Shown in pieces: positions 33,552 to 42,745 of a stretch of DNA of 64,000 nt. Position numbers and translations under genes: made by a program. The notes under the pieces are model-generated. The model made no database searches, had not been told where the DNA came from, and saw only the letters and a list, made by a program, of their open reading frames with translations. Each line of letters begins with the position of its first letter. Position 1 is the first letter of the stretch. The DNA comes from Tolypothrix tenuis PCC 7101 (lineage in GTDB: Bacteria; Cyanobacteriota; Cyanobacteriia; Cyanobacteriales; Nostocaceae), in assembly GCF_002368295.1 (NCBI RefSeq), contig NZ_AP018248.1, forward strand, positions 5,500,231-5,564,230. Direction: 5' to 3'.

Positions 33552-34163
33552 TTAACGATTTCGCAGTTCTGCTTCTAATTTGTCTAAATCACTTTTGAGT
33601 AAAATAGTCATTTGACCAGTAAAAGCCTTACCTTCCTTAGGCTGGGCTACTTCTACCCAATAAGCATAGCGATCGCCTAGACGCAATTCTCCCTGTAACG
33701 CTTCTCTAATGGGAGTTTTGGCAAATCTAGCTGAGTTAATTGCACTCTCATTGGGATATTTATATAGTAGCTGGGCACGTTCAAAATCTTGATAAATATC
33801 CAACCCGTAAATTATCCGTAAAGCTTCTTGAAAGCGCTCAAATGTCATGCCATTAACAGCATCATACATAGTAATGCGTTCAGAACGAATCATGCTACGG
33901 TCTTTAGTAAATGCAACTTTACCTGGCGGTAATACCGATGCTAAAAAAGTGAATCGCTGGGCTGCTGTATCAGTCTTTTGTACAAATAAACGCTCTCCGC
34001 TGTGGGGACGTAATGTAGGATGTGCTTGAATCCAGGTAGTTACTTCTTCAGTTTTTTGCCCTGGTAAAGCATTGGCTTTGGAATCAGCAAGCATTCCCAC
34101 CGATAGCCAAGAAACCAGAGACAACGGCAAAATTAAGCAATTAAGCAGAGATTTGTTTAGCAT
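33552..34163 (-). CDS. secreted hypothetical protein, 203 aa
   Basis: An N-terminal signal sequence (LNCLILPLSLVSWLSVGMLA) is followed by a soluble domain of about 170 residues (HPTLRPHSGERLFVQKTDTA; MTFERFQEALRIIYGLDIYQ). No domain is recognised. It is probably periplasmic and stands alone. A conserved repeat fragment (GCGCCTAACCCATCCTATAA near 33498) lies just after its stop. Confidence 0.65.
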   Translation of the reverse strand: MLNKSLLNCLILPLSLVSWLSVGMLADSKANALPGQKTEEVTTWIQAHPTLRPHSGERLFVQKTDTAAQRFTFLASVLPPGKVAFTKDRSMIRSERITMYDAVNGMTFERFQEALRIIYGLDIYQDFERAQLLYKYPNESAINSARFAKTPIREALQGELRLGDRYAYWVEVAQPKEGKAFTGQMTILLKSDLDKLEAELRNR

Positions 34164-34353
34164 TTTCTCAATCGGGAATTATATGAAATCACCCCATTAG
34201 CTACTCCCAATCGGGTGCTGAATATAGTTTTCCCGTTTCTTGGCAAGATTATTTCATATAAATTTAAAAAAGATGGTTGAATTTGTAAGTTTTTTTACGG
34301 ATTGGGGTATTGGGCATGGGGGATTGGGGTTTGTGAAGAGTTAAGAGTTGGAG

Positions 34354-34373
34354 AGACGCGATTAATCGCGTCT
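34354..34373. repeat. 20-bp palindrome copy 1
   Basis: AGACGCGATTAATCGCGTCT is a perfect palindrome, 88 bp after the stop of the alcohol dehydrogenase gene. On the minus strand the flank reads CTTGTAC before it. It is one of four copies in the window. Confidence 0.9.
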
Positions 34374-34461
34374 GTACAAGAGTCAAGGGTCAAAGGTCAA
34401 GGGTAAAAAGGGTGTAAAGCTATAGATTATTCTCTCTTGCCAGTCCCCAGTTCCCATTCCC

Positions 34462-35490
34462 TCACGCCTTCAGCGCAACTTTAATTACCTTGCGCGCTTT
34501 CATGTCATTAAATACTTGCGCTAAATCTTGTAAGGGACGATGTTCGCTGATGAGTAGTTCTAAAGGTAGTCTACGGCTAGCTATTAATGTTAGGGCTGCG
34601 CGTACATACTTGGGGGTGTTGTGAAATACGCCCTTGAGGGTAAGTTCGCTGTAGTGTAGCTGTTCTGTGTTGACTGTGATAGTTGTATCTCGCGGACAAC
34701 CACCAAATAAATTTACTGTTGCACCAGGACGGGCACAAGCGATCGCAGTTTCCCAAACGCTGGGTACTCCTGTGGCTTCAATGACTACATCTGCGCCCCA
34801 TCCTTGGGTATGTTCTTTGACTACGCCGGGAATATCAGGAATTTGATGATAGTTAAATGTTTTGGCTGCACCTAACTTTTTACCTATTTCTAATCTTTGG
34901 TCGTTACCGCCCCATAGCCATACTTCAGCTTTCGTACTATCAGCTATAGCGGCGACAAACATTAGCCCAATCGCCCCATCTCCCAAGACTACTACCCGAT
35001 CTGCGGGTTTGATTTCGGTACGCCCTACACCATGTAATACGCAAGCTAAGGGTTCGGTCATGGCTGCTAATGCAAAGGGCAAGTCATCGGGAATGGGCAG
35101 CATATTATGCTGTACTATGGGTGCGGGAATTTTCAGGTATTCCGCAAAGGTGCCGTTATTCCAGGTCAAATTTGGGCAGAGAGAATATTCTTGCCGTTGA
35201 CAAAAAAAGCAATTCATGCATGGGGCAGAGTTATTCGCAACGATGCGATCGCCTACCCGCCAATCTGTAACACCTTCACCCAGGGCGACAATTTGCCCAG
35301 CTGCTTCATGACCAAACAAAGTAGGTGGTTTCAGCATTCTGGCATGACCACCACGCCGCCAGACTTTTAAATCTGTACCGCAAGTTGTCGCCGCCCCCAC
35401 CTTAATTACTACCTCACCAGCAACCGGAGTCGGATCGGATACCTGCTCTAAGCGTAAATCTTCTTGACCATAAAGTAAGGCTGCTAACAC
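34462..35490 (-). CDS. zinc-dependent alcohol dehydrogenase (MDR family)
   Basis: A medium-chain dehydrogenase/reductase, 342 aa. The catalytic zinc ligands are in the ATTCGTDLKVW and GHEAAGQIV segments. Structural-zinc Cys residues lie in CMNCFFCQRQEYSLC. The nucleotide-binding glycine pattern is VVLGDGAIGLMFV. It resembles sorbitol/threonine dehydrogenase-like enzymes, but the substrate is not evident. The start is GTG at 35490. A 10-bp hairpin lies 22 bp upstream. Its stop is followed directly by GGGAATGGGAACTGGGGACT repeats. Confidence 0.88.
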   Translation of the reverse strand: MLAALLYGQEDLRLEQVSDPTPVAGEVVIKVGAATTCGTDLKVWRRGGHARMLKPPTLFGHEAAGQIVALGEGVTDWRVGDRIVANNSAPCMNCFFCQRQEYSLCPNLTWNNGTFAEYLKIPAPIVQHNMLPIPDDLPFALAAMTEPLACVLHGVGRTEIKPADRVVVLGDGAIGLMFVAAIADSTKAEVWLWGGNDQRLEIGKKLGAAKTFNYHQIPDIPGVVKEHTQGWGADVVIEATGVPSVWETAIACARPGATVNLFGGCPRDTTITVNTEQLHYSELTLKGVFHNTPKYVRAALTLIASRRLPLELLISEHRPLQDLAQVFNDMKARKVIKVALKA

Positions 35491-35511
35491 AGCTTTTAAC
35501 CTAAATGAGTA

Positions 35512-35538
35512 ACTCCACCTGATTTTACCAGGTGGAGT
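35512..35538. promoter_or_regulatory. 10-bp hairpin upstream of the alcohol dehydrogenase start
   Basis: Perfect arms ACTCCACCTG and CAGGTGGAGT with a 7-nt loop lie 22-48 bp before the GTG start on the minus strand. On the minus strand it is not followed by a U-tract, so it could be an operator or a 5'-UTR structure. It could also serve as a 3'-end structure for the upstream zinc-ribbon gene. Confidence 0.5.
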
Positions 35539-35631
35539 CAGTCACAAGTCAGCCTTAATTCCATAGGTCTGTAGTTAACACTTGCGTGCTACAAAATTGA
35601 GGATTTTAGCCTTGACTACAAACATATTGCC

Positions 35632-35817
35632 CTAAGAATTAGCTGTAGGCTGGGGAAGAACACCTGTATTGCGGGTTTCCACATTCGACATCCGGCTCAG
35701 ATTTAACAGTGGTACTTCTTGCCGACAAGATAAACAAAACCAATAAACTTCACTATGCCGAATATGGCGCAGGAGGGAACCACCACAACATGGGCAAGTG
35801 TTGGCTCTCATACTCAT
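35632..35817 (-). CDS. small zinc-ribbon protein, 61 aa
   Basis: Two Cys pairs (CPCC at residues 8-11 and CLSC at about 28-31) form a zinc ribbon, with the conserved-looking sequence GGSLLRHIRHSEVYWFCLSC. The C-terminus is polar. A strong Shine-Dalgarno sequence (AGGGAGGA) precedes the ATG on the minus strand; a second ATG two codons later gives MRANTC. It is similar to small cyanobacterial proteins of unknown function, possibly nucleic-acid binding. It lies 54 bp downstream of the glycosyltransferase on the same strand. Confidence 0.75.
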   Translation of the reverse strand: MSMRANTCPCCGGSLLRHIRHSEVYWFCLSCRQEVPLLNLSRMSNVETRNTGVLPQPTANS

Positions 35818-35870
35818 ACCGATGTCCTCCCTAAAAAGGTTGTTGAAATGTGAAAAAAAATTTTTGTTAA

Positions 35871-36938
35871 TTAAAGCTGAATTTTGGCAGCATGAATGCG
35901 GCCATTGGAATTTATGCGACCCTTGATAATTTGCTCGTAGACGGCTTCATAACCGTTCACCATTTGGCTGACACTAAATTTGTTTTCTACGTATTGGCGG
36001 CAGGTTTGTCGATTGAGGTTTAAAGCTTGCGGAATCATCTGTGCCATTTGTTCATAGTTTTGGCAGATAAAACCTGTTTCACCGTGGGCAATTACTTCTG
36101 GTACGGAACCGAGATTCATGGCAATTACAGGTGTACCAGTTGCCATTGATTCAATCATGACTAAACCAAAAGGTTCCTGCCAGGTGATGGGAAAAAGAGT
36201 TATAGCAGCATTACCCAGAAGTTCAGCTTTTTCGGCGTGGTTGACTTCGCCTAAATATTGAATTTGCTGACCATCAATGTGGGGAGCAATCTCTTGTTCA
36301 AAAAACTTCGAGTCTACTGCATCAATTTTTCCTGCCATTTTTAAGCGCCAACCAGTTTGCTTTGCAATTGCGATCGCATGGTGTGGCCCCTTTTCGGGGG
36401 AGAAGCGACCTAAGAATGCCAAGTATTCTGGGTCTTGGGGTTGTGCTTTAAACGGATAATCATCAGGATTAATTCCGTTATAAACAGTGCCAAAGTAATT
36501 TAAGTCTACTTGCCGTTGAGCGTTACTAATACTAATGTATGGTTGCTTTTGATGATGGCTATAAACTTTACGGTTGTCGTTGGTAAAGCTGCCGTGCAGA
36601 GTATGTACAGTCGGAGTGGGAACTAAACTCGCTAAAGACAATGCCGAGATGCCTACATGGGAATGAATAATATCGAAGTCCTTGGCTCGCTGGTACACTT
36701 GGCTAAGTTCAAGCATTTCATAAACTGCATACTCTTTGACATGGGGGTCTAAGCGTAATGCTCGGGGATAAACTGCTTCTAAATTAGCCAGAGTTTGGGA
36801 ATCGCCAGAGGCAAATAAAGTAACTTCATGACCGCGACGTACTAATTCATCGGTCAAGTGACTAACTACTAGTTCAATTCCTCCGTATGTAGGGGGGGGA
36901 ACTCTTTCCCATAAGGGGGCAACTTGAGCGATCTTCAT
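35871..36938 (-). CDS. glycosyltransferase family 4 protein
   Basis: A retaining GT-B glycosyltransferase of 355 aa. The ATG at 36938 gives MKIAQVAPLWERVPPPTYGG, the usual family start; an upstream in-frame TTG at 36974 is less likely. The N-terminal acceptor domain holds GGIELVVSHLTDELVRRGHE and the C-terminal sugar-nucleotide domain holds LGRFSPEKGPHHA and EPFGLVMIESMATGTPVIA (the EX7E-type region). It acts in the cytosol on a sugar-nucleotide donor. The acceptor (exopolysaccharide, glycolipid or trehalose-type) cannot be decided. Confidence 0.9.
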   Translation of the reverse strand: MKIAQVAPLWERVPPPTYGGIELVVSHLTDELVRRGHEVTLFASGDSQTLANLEAVYPRALRLDPHVKEYAVYEMLELSQVYQRAKDFDIIHSHVGISALSLASLVPTPTVHTLHGSFTNDNRKVYSHHQKQPYISISNAQRQVDLNYFGTVYNGINPDDYPFKAQPQDPEYLAFLGRFSPEKGPHHAIAIAKQTGWRLKMAGKIDAVDSKFFEQEIAPHIDGQQIQYLGEVNHAEKAELLGNAAITLFPITWQEPFGLVMIESMATGTPVIAMNLGSVPEVIAHGETGFICQNYEQMAQMIPQALNLNRQTCRQYVENKFSVSQMVNGYEAVYEQIIKGRINSNGRIHAAKIQL

Positions 36939-37392
36939 AATGTTTTGGTTCAGCCGATTAATGTTGTTCTGCAAATGAGAACTTAACTTTAAACTTGGGG
37001 GGCGAAGAACTTATAATTAAGCTTCTGAAATTTAAATTAACCAAGTCCATGCCCACAAGTGCAATATCGGTTAACCGTACTGTGCAACAGCACCAAACAA
37101 TTTCAGATAAACCGTATTTGCCCCCTTGCGACTACAATACCAATGTACAATCTACTGCTGAGTAATTTCATCTGTCTTGGGGATCATTGAGACAATTCGA
37201 CCTATTCTGTAACTTAACCTACTGATTGGAAAAATTTGTAGCTGAAAATACTAAATTCTCCCTTGGGATCAATTGTTTTCAATTCTGATTGATGGAAAAG
37301 CGCTTATAACCTAGAGGTTGCATGAATATTAAAAAAAAGTAAAAATCGCTCTCATTAATGATTATTAATTAAATTATGTAAACTCGGGATCA
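36939..37392. other. intergenic region between divergent genes, with a 38-codon ORF
   Basis: This gap holds a short open frame at 37049-37165 (ATG to TAA, starting MPTSAISVNRTVQQH) without a clear ribosome site. It may be chance or a decayed gene start. The remainder is AT-rich and contains the promoters of the glycosyltransferase and xth. Confidence 0.4.
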
Positions 37393-38181
37393 ATGAAAAT
37401 CGCTACTTGGAACGTGAACTCAATCCGTATTCGTTTAGAACAAGTTATTGATTGGTTAAATCAAAATCCTGTGGATGTTCTCTGCTTGCAAGAGACAAAA
37501 GTAACTGATAGTCAATTTCCGCGATCGCCTTTTGAAGAATTAGGCTATCAAGTGTATATATCAGGGCAAAAATCATACAACGGTGTAGCTTTAATCAGCC
37601 GTCAACCTTTGTTAGATGTAAGTACTGGGTTCACCGCAATTGTGCCTAATTTACAACCAGAATGGGACGAGCAAAAACGTGTAATTACTGGAGTCCTTGA
37701 TAATGTGAGGATTGTCAATCTTTATGTTCCCAATGGTTCATCTATAGGTAGCGAAAAATACGAATACAAGCTGCGTTGGTTAACAGTACTACGGGAGTAT
37801 TTGCAACTACTATTAAAATCACATCCTGCTATCTGTGTATGCGGTGACTTTAATATTGCTTTAGAAAATAAAGATATTCACGATAAAGCCAAACCAGACA
37901 ATCACATCATGGCATCTGAAGCAGAACGCCAAGCTTTGCGAGATATACTGACACTGGGATTTGCTGATGCCTTTCGTAAATTCACCTCTGAAGGCGGTCA
38001 CTTCAGCTGGTGGGATTACCGCACCGCCGCCTTTCAGCGTAACTTAGGCTGGCGGATTGACCATCACTATCTCACGCCAGTATTGTATGAGCAGGCAACG
38101 AGTTGCATGATTGATGTCGCACCGAGAAAATTGACTCAACCTAGCGACCATACACCTGTAGTTGTGGAATTGGGGATTTAG
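37393..38181 (+). CDS. xth: exodeoxyribonuclease III
   Basis: A DNA-repair AP endonuclease / 3'-5' exonuclease of 262 aa, the usual length. Motifs in order: MKIATWNVNSIRIRL, VLCLQETKV (metal-binding Glu), VNLYVPNGS, VCGDFNIALENKDIHD (Asp, Asn), the conserved FSWWDYRTAAFQRNLGWRID and the C-terminal SDHTPV with the catalytic His. The protein is complete. It is monocistronic, with a hairpin after the stop. Confidence 0.97.
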   Translation: MKIATWNVNSIRIRLEQVIDWLNQNPVDVLCLQETKVTDSQFPRSPFEELGYQVYISGQKSYNGVALISRQPLLDVSTGFTAIVPNLQPEWDEQKRVITGVLDNVRIVNLYVPNGSSIGSEKYEYKLRWLTVLREYLQLLLKSHPAICVCGDFNIALENKDIHDKAKPDNHIMASEAERQALRDILTLGFADAFRKFTSEGGHFSWWDYRTAAFQRNLGWRIDHHYLTPVLYEQATSCMIDVAPRKLTQPSDHTPVVVELGI

Positions 38182-38200
38182 TAACGCGCGAAAAGCTTAG

Positions 38201-38227
38201 GGATGCGTTACTAACGCATCCTACCTT
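38201..38227. terminator. bidirectional hairpin terminator
   Basis: GGATGCGTTA and TAACGCATCC form a perfect 10-bp inverted repeat about one base, followed by TACCTTTTT. It lies between the convergent xth and the 143-aa gene. The TGCGTTA/TAACGCA core also appears in repeats near 57125 and, partly, near 33498. Confidence 0.75.
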
Positions 38228-38228
38228 T

Positions 38229-38660
38229 TTATGGACGAGGATAAGTCAAAGTCCAGTTATTTTTATCATTTAATTGGTTATATAAACCTTGAAGAATTAG
38301 GCGCAGTGCCGTGCGAGTTCTGATATATTCTCTCAATAAATGAGTTCCTGGGGCGGCAGATATACCATCATAGTATTGCTTGTAGCCAAATGGTTTAGCA
38401 CATTCATTGCCAAAACCTTTCACAGTTAATACAAAAAATGGACTTTCCTTGTATTCGTTAGGAACCATAAAGACTCCATAGACATGATGTTTACCACGCC
38501 ACGGCTGCACAATAACTTTAGCCGCCTGTACTTGGAATTTTTGGGTTTTTGATGACAGGAATGCTTCTGCATCGCAAGTAGAATCATTGATAGGCCACCA
38601 TAAAGTTAAAATTATTAGTGAAATTAGGAAAAGCAAAAAATAGATAAATGGGCGACGCAT
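38229..38660 (-). CDS. membrane-anchored hypothetical protein, 143 aa
   Basis: One N-terminal hydrophobic segment (FIYFLLFLISLIILTLWWPI) acts as anchor or signal and is followed by a ~115-residue extracytoplasmic domain with two Cys (near residues 29 and 86). The domain is not recognised. It is convergent with xth. Confidence 0.6.
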   Translation of the reverse strand: MRRPFIYFLLFLISLIILTLWWPINDSTCDAEAFLSSKTQKFQVQAAKVIVQPWRGKHHVYGVFMVPNEYKESPFFVLTVKGFGNECAKPFGYKQYYDGISAAPGTHLLREYIRTRTALRLILQGLYNQLNDKNNWTLTYPRP

Positions 38661-39278
38661 AAATTCAACAGTAATTGTTGATGCAGTTGCTGCTATCTGA
38701 TGAGCAATGTTAATGCAGCTTTAGTAGTGAGAAGATTTTTATGAACTGGAGTGCCATCTTCCACCACATTTTTTTACAGCATCTTGTTACTATTAAAATA
38801 AGTAATAATTCAACTAATTTTTGTGGCGATCGCTACTGATTATAATCATGCTAATAAATTTATCAGCAAGCTTTGATTTAGCAGCGTGATTTGGCTATAT
38901 TGCACTAACTAATGCTGAATACAAACTATCTAGGGTATTATTTTTTAACCTTGACAAATGACAAATGAATTATAACCATGAATTTTGATTATGCATATTT
39001 ATCACCGCACAATCATGGCGCAAATATGCCAAATATCCCGGCTTTTTCATCTATGAAAAATCCAAGCAATCTAACCCTAGAGGGATTCTTTAATAAAAGT
39101 TTCCTTCTAAACTGCCAATTTATGTATTAAATAAAATTATTTTTTATATTAAATTATACATTACTAAACCAATTTAAATGTACTGGAAAACAGTTACATT
39201 ATATACTGCTAATTATATGCAAATATATTGTTCAAAAATTGGTATTTAATGATATCTAGTAAAAGAGAGGAATTACCC
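38661..39278. other. AT-rich region upstream of hppD
   Basis: About 620 bp with one HIP1-like site near 38827 and no accepted gene. The last ~50 bp holds the likely leader of hppD, including the ribosome site AGAGAGGA before the ATG at 39279. Confidence 0.5.
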
Positions 39279-40418
39279 ATGCAAACTAGAGAAAATAAAA
39301 TATTTCCTTTGCCAGAACAGGATTCCATCAAATTAAAAAAAATTGACTATGTAGAATTTTATGTAGGTAATGCACAGCAAGCAGCCTACTTTTATTGCAA
39401 ATGTTTTGGCTTTAGAGCGATCGCCTATGCGGGATTGGAAACTGGGATGCGCGATCGCAGTTCCTATGTTGTCGCACAATCTAATATCCGCTTTGTGTTT
39501 ACCTCGGCGCTAACACCAGAGGGGCCAGTAGCCGAATATGTGAGGTTACATGGTGATGGAGTGTATAATATTGCCTTGCAAGTTGATGATGCTCGTGCTT
39601 GTTTTACAACTGCGATCGCACGTGGCGCACAACCAATACTAGAACCGACGATTTTTCAAGAACAAAATGGTTATCTTGTGAAAGCAACAATCAAAAGCTA
39701 TAGCGGTGACCTAGTTCATTCTTTCATCGAGCGTCATAACTATACCAATTTTGCCCCCCAATATCAGCCGATTGCAAATATATCCAGCAACAATTATGCT
39801 GGTTTATTTGATATTGACCACATTGTGATTAATGTCGAATTAGGCAAAATGGATTTATGGGCAGACTTTTATTGCAAAGTACTAGACCTGCAAGAGAGTC
39901 AACTATTTACTAGCGATGAGATTTCTACTAAATATTCTTCGCTGATGTCAAAAGTTTTGCAAAATAATACTGGTCAAATTAGATTTCCTATTAATGAACC
40001 AGCAGCAGGCTATCGTAAATCACAAATTCAAGAATATTTAGATTTTCATCATGGCCCTGGTGTGCAACATATTGCCCTCAGAACCAATAATATTGTGAAA
40101 GCAGTTACAGAATTGCGTAGTAATGGTGTGGAATTTTTAGAAACTCCAGATATTTATTACGAGAATTTGCAACAACGCATTGGTCAAATTGATGAAGATA
40201 TAGAGACGTTGCGAGAATTGAAAATCTTACTCGATAGAGATGAAAAAGGATATCTGCTGCAAATATTTACTAAGCCATTGGTAACTAGACCAACATTTTT
40301 TATTGAAATTATTCAACGCAAAGGCGCGCAAGGGCTAGGTAATGGTAATTTTAAAGCATTATTTGAAGCTATTGAGCGTGAGCAAGCAGCCCGTGGTAAT
40401 TTATTACCTTTCAATTAA
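39279..40418 (+). CDS. hppD: 4-hydroxyphenylpyruvate dioxygenase
   Basis: A non-haem iron dioxygenase that turns 4-hydroxyphenylpyruvate into homogentisate, for tyrosine breakdown and tocopherol/plastoquinone-type quinone synthesis in cyanobacteria. The ATG at 39279 follows GAGAGGA at a good distance and gives 379 aa; upstream in-frame starts lack this. It has two VOC-type halves. The iron ligands are the His in DIDHIVINV, the His in GVQHIALRT and the Glu in FFIEIIQRKG. The conserved C-terminal GNGNFKALFEAIEREQAARG is intact. Confidence 0.95.
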   Translation: MQTRENKIFPLPEQDSIKLKKIDYVEFYVGNAQQAAYFYCKCFGFRAIAYAGLETGMRDRSSYVVAQSNIRFVFTSALTPEGPVAEYVRLHGDGVYNIALQVDDARACFTTAIARGAQPILEPTIFQEQNGYLVKATIKSYSGDLVHSFIERHNYTNFAPQYQPIANISSNNYAGLFDIDHIVINVELGKMDLWADFYCKVLDLQESQLFTSDEISTKYSSLMSKVLQNNTGQIRFPINEPAAGYRKSQIQEYLDFHHGPGVQHIALRTNNIVKAVTELRSNGVEFLETPDIYYENLQQRIGQIDEDIETLRELKILLDRDEKGYLLQIFTKPLVTRPTFFIEIIQRKGAQGLGNGNFKALFEAIEREQAARGNLLPFN

Positions 40419-40563
40419 AGACTGGAGATTTGTTATAGCAAAAGCAGTGGTATAGAATAGCAATCCAAAATCCAAAATCCAAAATAGGCAAGTTTTGATA
40501 CAAATTTATGCTATCTATGTAAATTCTCTATGCTGAACGACACCTGCTAAGATTTTTTACAGC

Positions 40564-42282
40564 ATGGGTAGTAAGATACACCAATATCAGCTATATTCCC
40601 CTAAGCATGGTAAAAAAAAGATGTTAATGGGAAGAATCTGGGGAAATCTACAAACCGTTAAAGGTGGGTTGTGTGCAATGGCGATCGCACAAATTTTAGG
40701 GACAACTACCTCTGCAAAAGCGGCGGAAACAGTTGTAGTGAGATATGGCCCGTTTGCAGAATCCTTCGCTGTAGCGGATTTGCAAAAAGCTGCTAAAACT
40801 GGAGAGTTTCCCAGAGATATAGCACTTTTCACCAATAAGTTACCTGAAGAACAACGCCGTTCCATATTAGGGGCCTTGAGAATGAAGATACCCCTAAACG
40901 TGGTCGCTATTAGTCGCTTATTGAATACACAAATTGGGACAGCAATTCTCAACGACCTATCTACAGCTTTAGTCAGAAAAGATAGTGCTGGCGTACAAGC
41001 ATTAAGAGCCGGATTTGTCTTAGGCTCTAATTCACAAGACGGACTTTCTATACTGTCTTTTATTAAATCTTATCCGAGTCAACGCTTAGAAATCAATTTA
41101 CCGCAATCATTTAGAGTTGCCAGCAATTTAAACTCAGGTTTTTGGCTGACGCAACAGTTTATGTTGGCGATCGCACCGCAACTCAACCCCATCACATCGC
41201 AACTATCTTTTTCTCTTGATCCTAGCGCACCGGGAGTAGCTCAATATCAGGTTCTAGGCTTGGAATTAAATGACCAAAAACGCAACCGCAAAATTCCTGT
41301 AGATGTTTATTGGTCAAACTCTTCAACCACAGAAAAACCTGTAATTGTGTTTAGTCATGGTTTTGGATCGGTGCGTACAGATATGCGCTACTTGGCTCAA
41401 CATTTAGCATCTCATGGCTATATAGTAGCGGCGCTAGAACATCCGGGTAGTAATGAGACATATACCAAATTAGCTTTCCAAAATAACACTAGATTTATCC
41501 AGCCCCAAGAGTTTTTAGATCGTCCCAAAGATATTAGTTTTGTCCTCGATGAACTAGAAAAACTCAACCAAACCGCTACTAGTCCCCTACAGGGAAAAGT
41601 CGCCACGAATAACGCTATGGTAATTGGCTATTCCTTTGGTGGTGGGACAGCCTTATCAATTGCAGGCGCAGAATTACAATTAGAAGAACTCAAACAGCGT
41701 TGTAAAAAGAATGTAGCTAGATTTAGTTTTGGAGAAACCCTGCAATGCGTTGCTCAAGAATTACCAGCTAATAAATATCAACTACGAGATGAGAGGATTA
41801 AAAGAGCGATCGCACTTAGTCCGACCTCTTCTTTAATGTTTGGTAAAAACGGACTCAGAGAAGTGAAAATACCTACCCTAATCTGGGCTGCTTCTGCAGA
41901 TAAAACAGTTCCCGCTTTACCCGAACAAGTAATAGGATTCACTAAAATTCCATCTCCTAAATGGCTAGTGGGTATACTTGGCGGTACTCATTTGAGCGTC
42001 AAAGACCCCAGTACCACAACGGATCAAGCCACAAAGCTAAATACAGTCTTATCTGGTGGAGAAGTTGTAGGCGAACAAGCTGCAGATATTCGTAAATATT
42101 TGCAAGCGATCGCTTTAGCTTTTGCAGCCCAGGGAACTCCTGAAGCGGAAACATATGAACCTTTTCTCACACCAGATTATGCTCAATTTGCTTCCACTCA
42201 AGCATTTCCTATTCGCTTAGTTACTCGGATTCCTACACAAGCAATGCTAGTAGTTAGGCAATATATTAAGAGTGAGGAATAA
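40564..42282 (+). CDS. DUF1400 alpha/beta hydrolase, secreted
   Basis: A 572-aa protein. A signal-like segment (CAMAIAQILGTTTSAKAAET) leads into the DUF1400 domain (VRYGPFAESFAVADLQKAAK; residues about 55-180), known almost only from cyanobacteria. The second half is an alpha/beta hydrolase: the oxyanion region VFSHGFGSVRTDMRYLA, the nucleophile elbow IGYSFGGG, and an acid/His region with GGTHLSV. It is similar to platelet-activating-factor acetylhydrolase-like enzymes. The substrate is unknown, possibly a lipid or ester. Another Met at about codon 20 is a possible start. Confidence 0.85.
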   Translation: MGSKIHQYQLYSPKHGKKKMLMGRIWGNLQTVKGGLCAMAIAQILGTTTSAKAAETVVVRYGPFAESFAVADLQKAAKTGEFPRDIALFTNKLPEEQRRSILGALRMKIPLNVVAISRLLNTQIGTAILNDLSTALVRKDSAGVQALRAGFVLGSNSQDGLSILSFIKSYPSQRLEINLPQSFRVASNLNSGFWLTQQFMLAIAPQLNPITSQLSFSLDPSAPGVAQYQVLGLELNDQKRNRKIPVDVYWSNSSTTEKPVIVFSHGFGSVRTDMRYLAQHLASHGYIVAALEHPGSNETYTKLAFQNNTRFIQPQEFLDRPKDISFVLDELEKLNQTATSPLQGKVATNNAMVIGYSFGGGTALSIAGAELQLEELKQRCKKNVARFSFGETLQCVAQELPANKYQLRDERIKRAIALSPTSSLMFGKNGLREVKIPTLIWAASADKTVPALPEQVIGFTKIPSPKWLVGILGGTHLSVKDPSTTTDQATKLNTVLSGGEVVGEQAADIRKYLQAIALAFAAQGTPEAETYEPFLTPDYAQFASTQAFPIRLVTRIPTQAMLVVRQYIKSEE

Positions 42283-42285
42283 ATA

Positions 42286-42370
42286 ATGGGGAATGGGTAA
42301 GGGGTAAGGGGGAATGGGTAATTGGTAATGGGTAATTGGTAATAGTAATTTATTGGGGATTGGGGATTGG
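42286..42370. repeat. GGTAATT/GGGGAAT heptamer repeats
   Basis: The run starts a few bases after the DUF1400 hydrolase stop: GGGGAATGGGTAAGGGGTAA, then GGTAATT units, then GGGGATT units. Confidence 0.8.
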
Positions 42371-42460
42371 GGAGGATTTGCGACAACGCATAATTGAATT
42401 TTTTTGCTGGAAGGCGATCGCACCTCTAACAATGTCATTGTATCGAGCGACAATGCGATC

Positions 42461-42607
42461 GCATCGCCTTACATTGTTAATGCATCGCCTTACATTATTA
42501 ATGCATCGCCTTACATTGTTCATGCATCGCTCTACATTGTTAATGTATCGCTCTACATTGTTAATGCATCGCCCTACATTGTTAATGCATCGCCTTGCAA
42601 CTTAGTT
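42461..42607. repeat. 21-bp tandem repeat array (GCATCGCCYTACATTGTTAAT)
   Basis: Units start at 42461, 42482, 42503, 42524, 42545, 42566 and a partial one at 42587. There are six full units of exactly 21 bp with few substitutions. The array begins at a HIP1-like GCGATCGCATCGCC. There are no spacers, so it is not CRISPR. It is non-coding as far as can be seen, although the frame stays open. Confidence 0.92.
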
Positions 42608-42639
42608 GCATCAGTCTACAATTAAATTGCATTTGGCCT

Positions 42640-42712
42640 TTGTTATTCCCCTTGTCCCCAGTCCCCAATCCCCAGTCCCCAATTCCCAGCCCCCAGTCCC
42701 CAGCGCTTCCTG
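42640..42712. repeat. CCCCAGT/CCCCAAT heptamer repeats
   Basis: A pyrimidine-rich run of TCCCCAG/TCCCCAA units lies in the 5' region of the Ap4A phosphorylase gene, about 35-105 bp before its start. Confidence 0.8.
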
Positions 42713-42745
42713 CTACAATATTTCACCGAGCCGGAAGGAGAGCAA

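Noticed and set aside
34862..35370. Plus-strand frames of 66-112 codons
   Set aside because: They overlap the zinc dehydrogenase, whose motifs are clear on the minus strand.
42461..42607. Possible CRISPR array
   Set aside because: The 21-bp units are directly contiguous with no spacers, so it is a simple tandem repeat.
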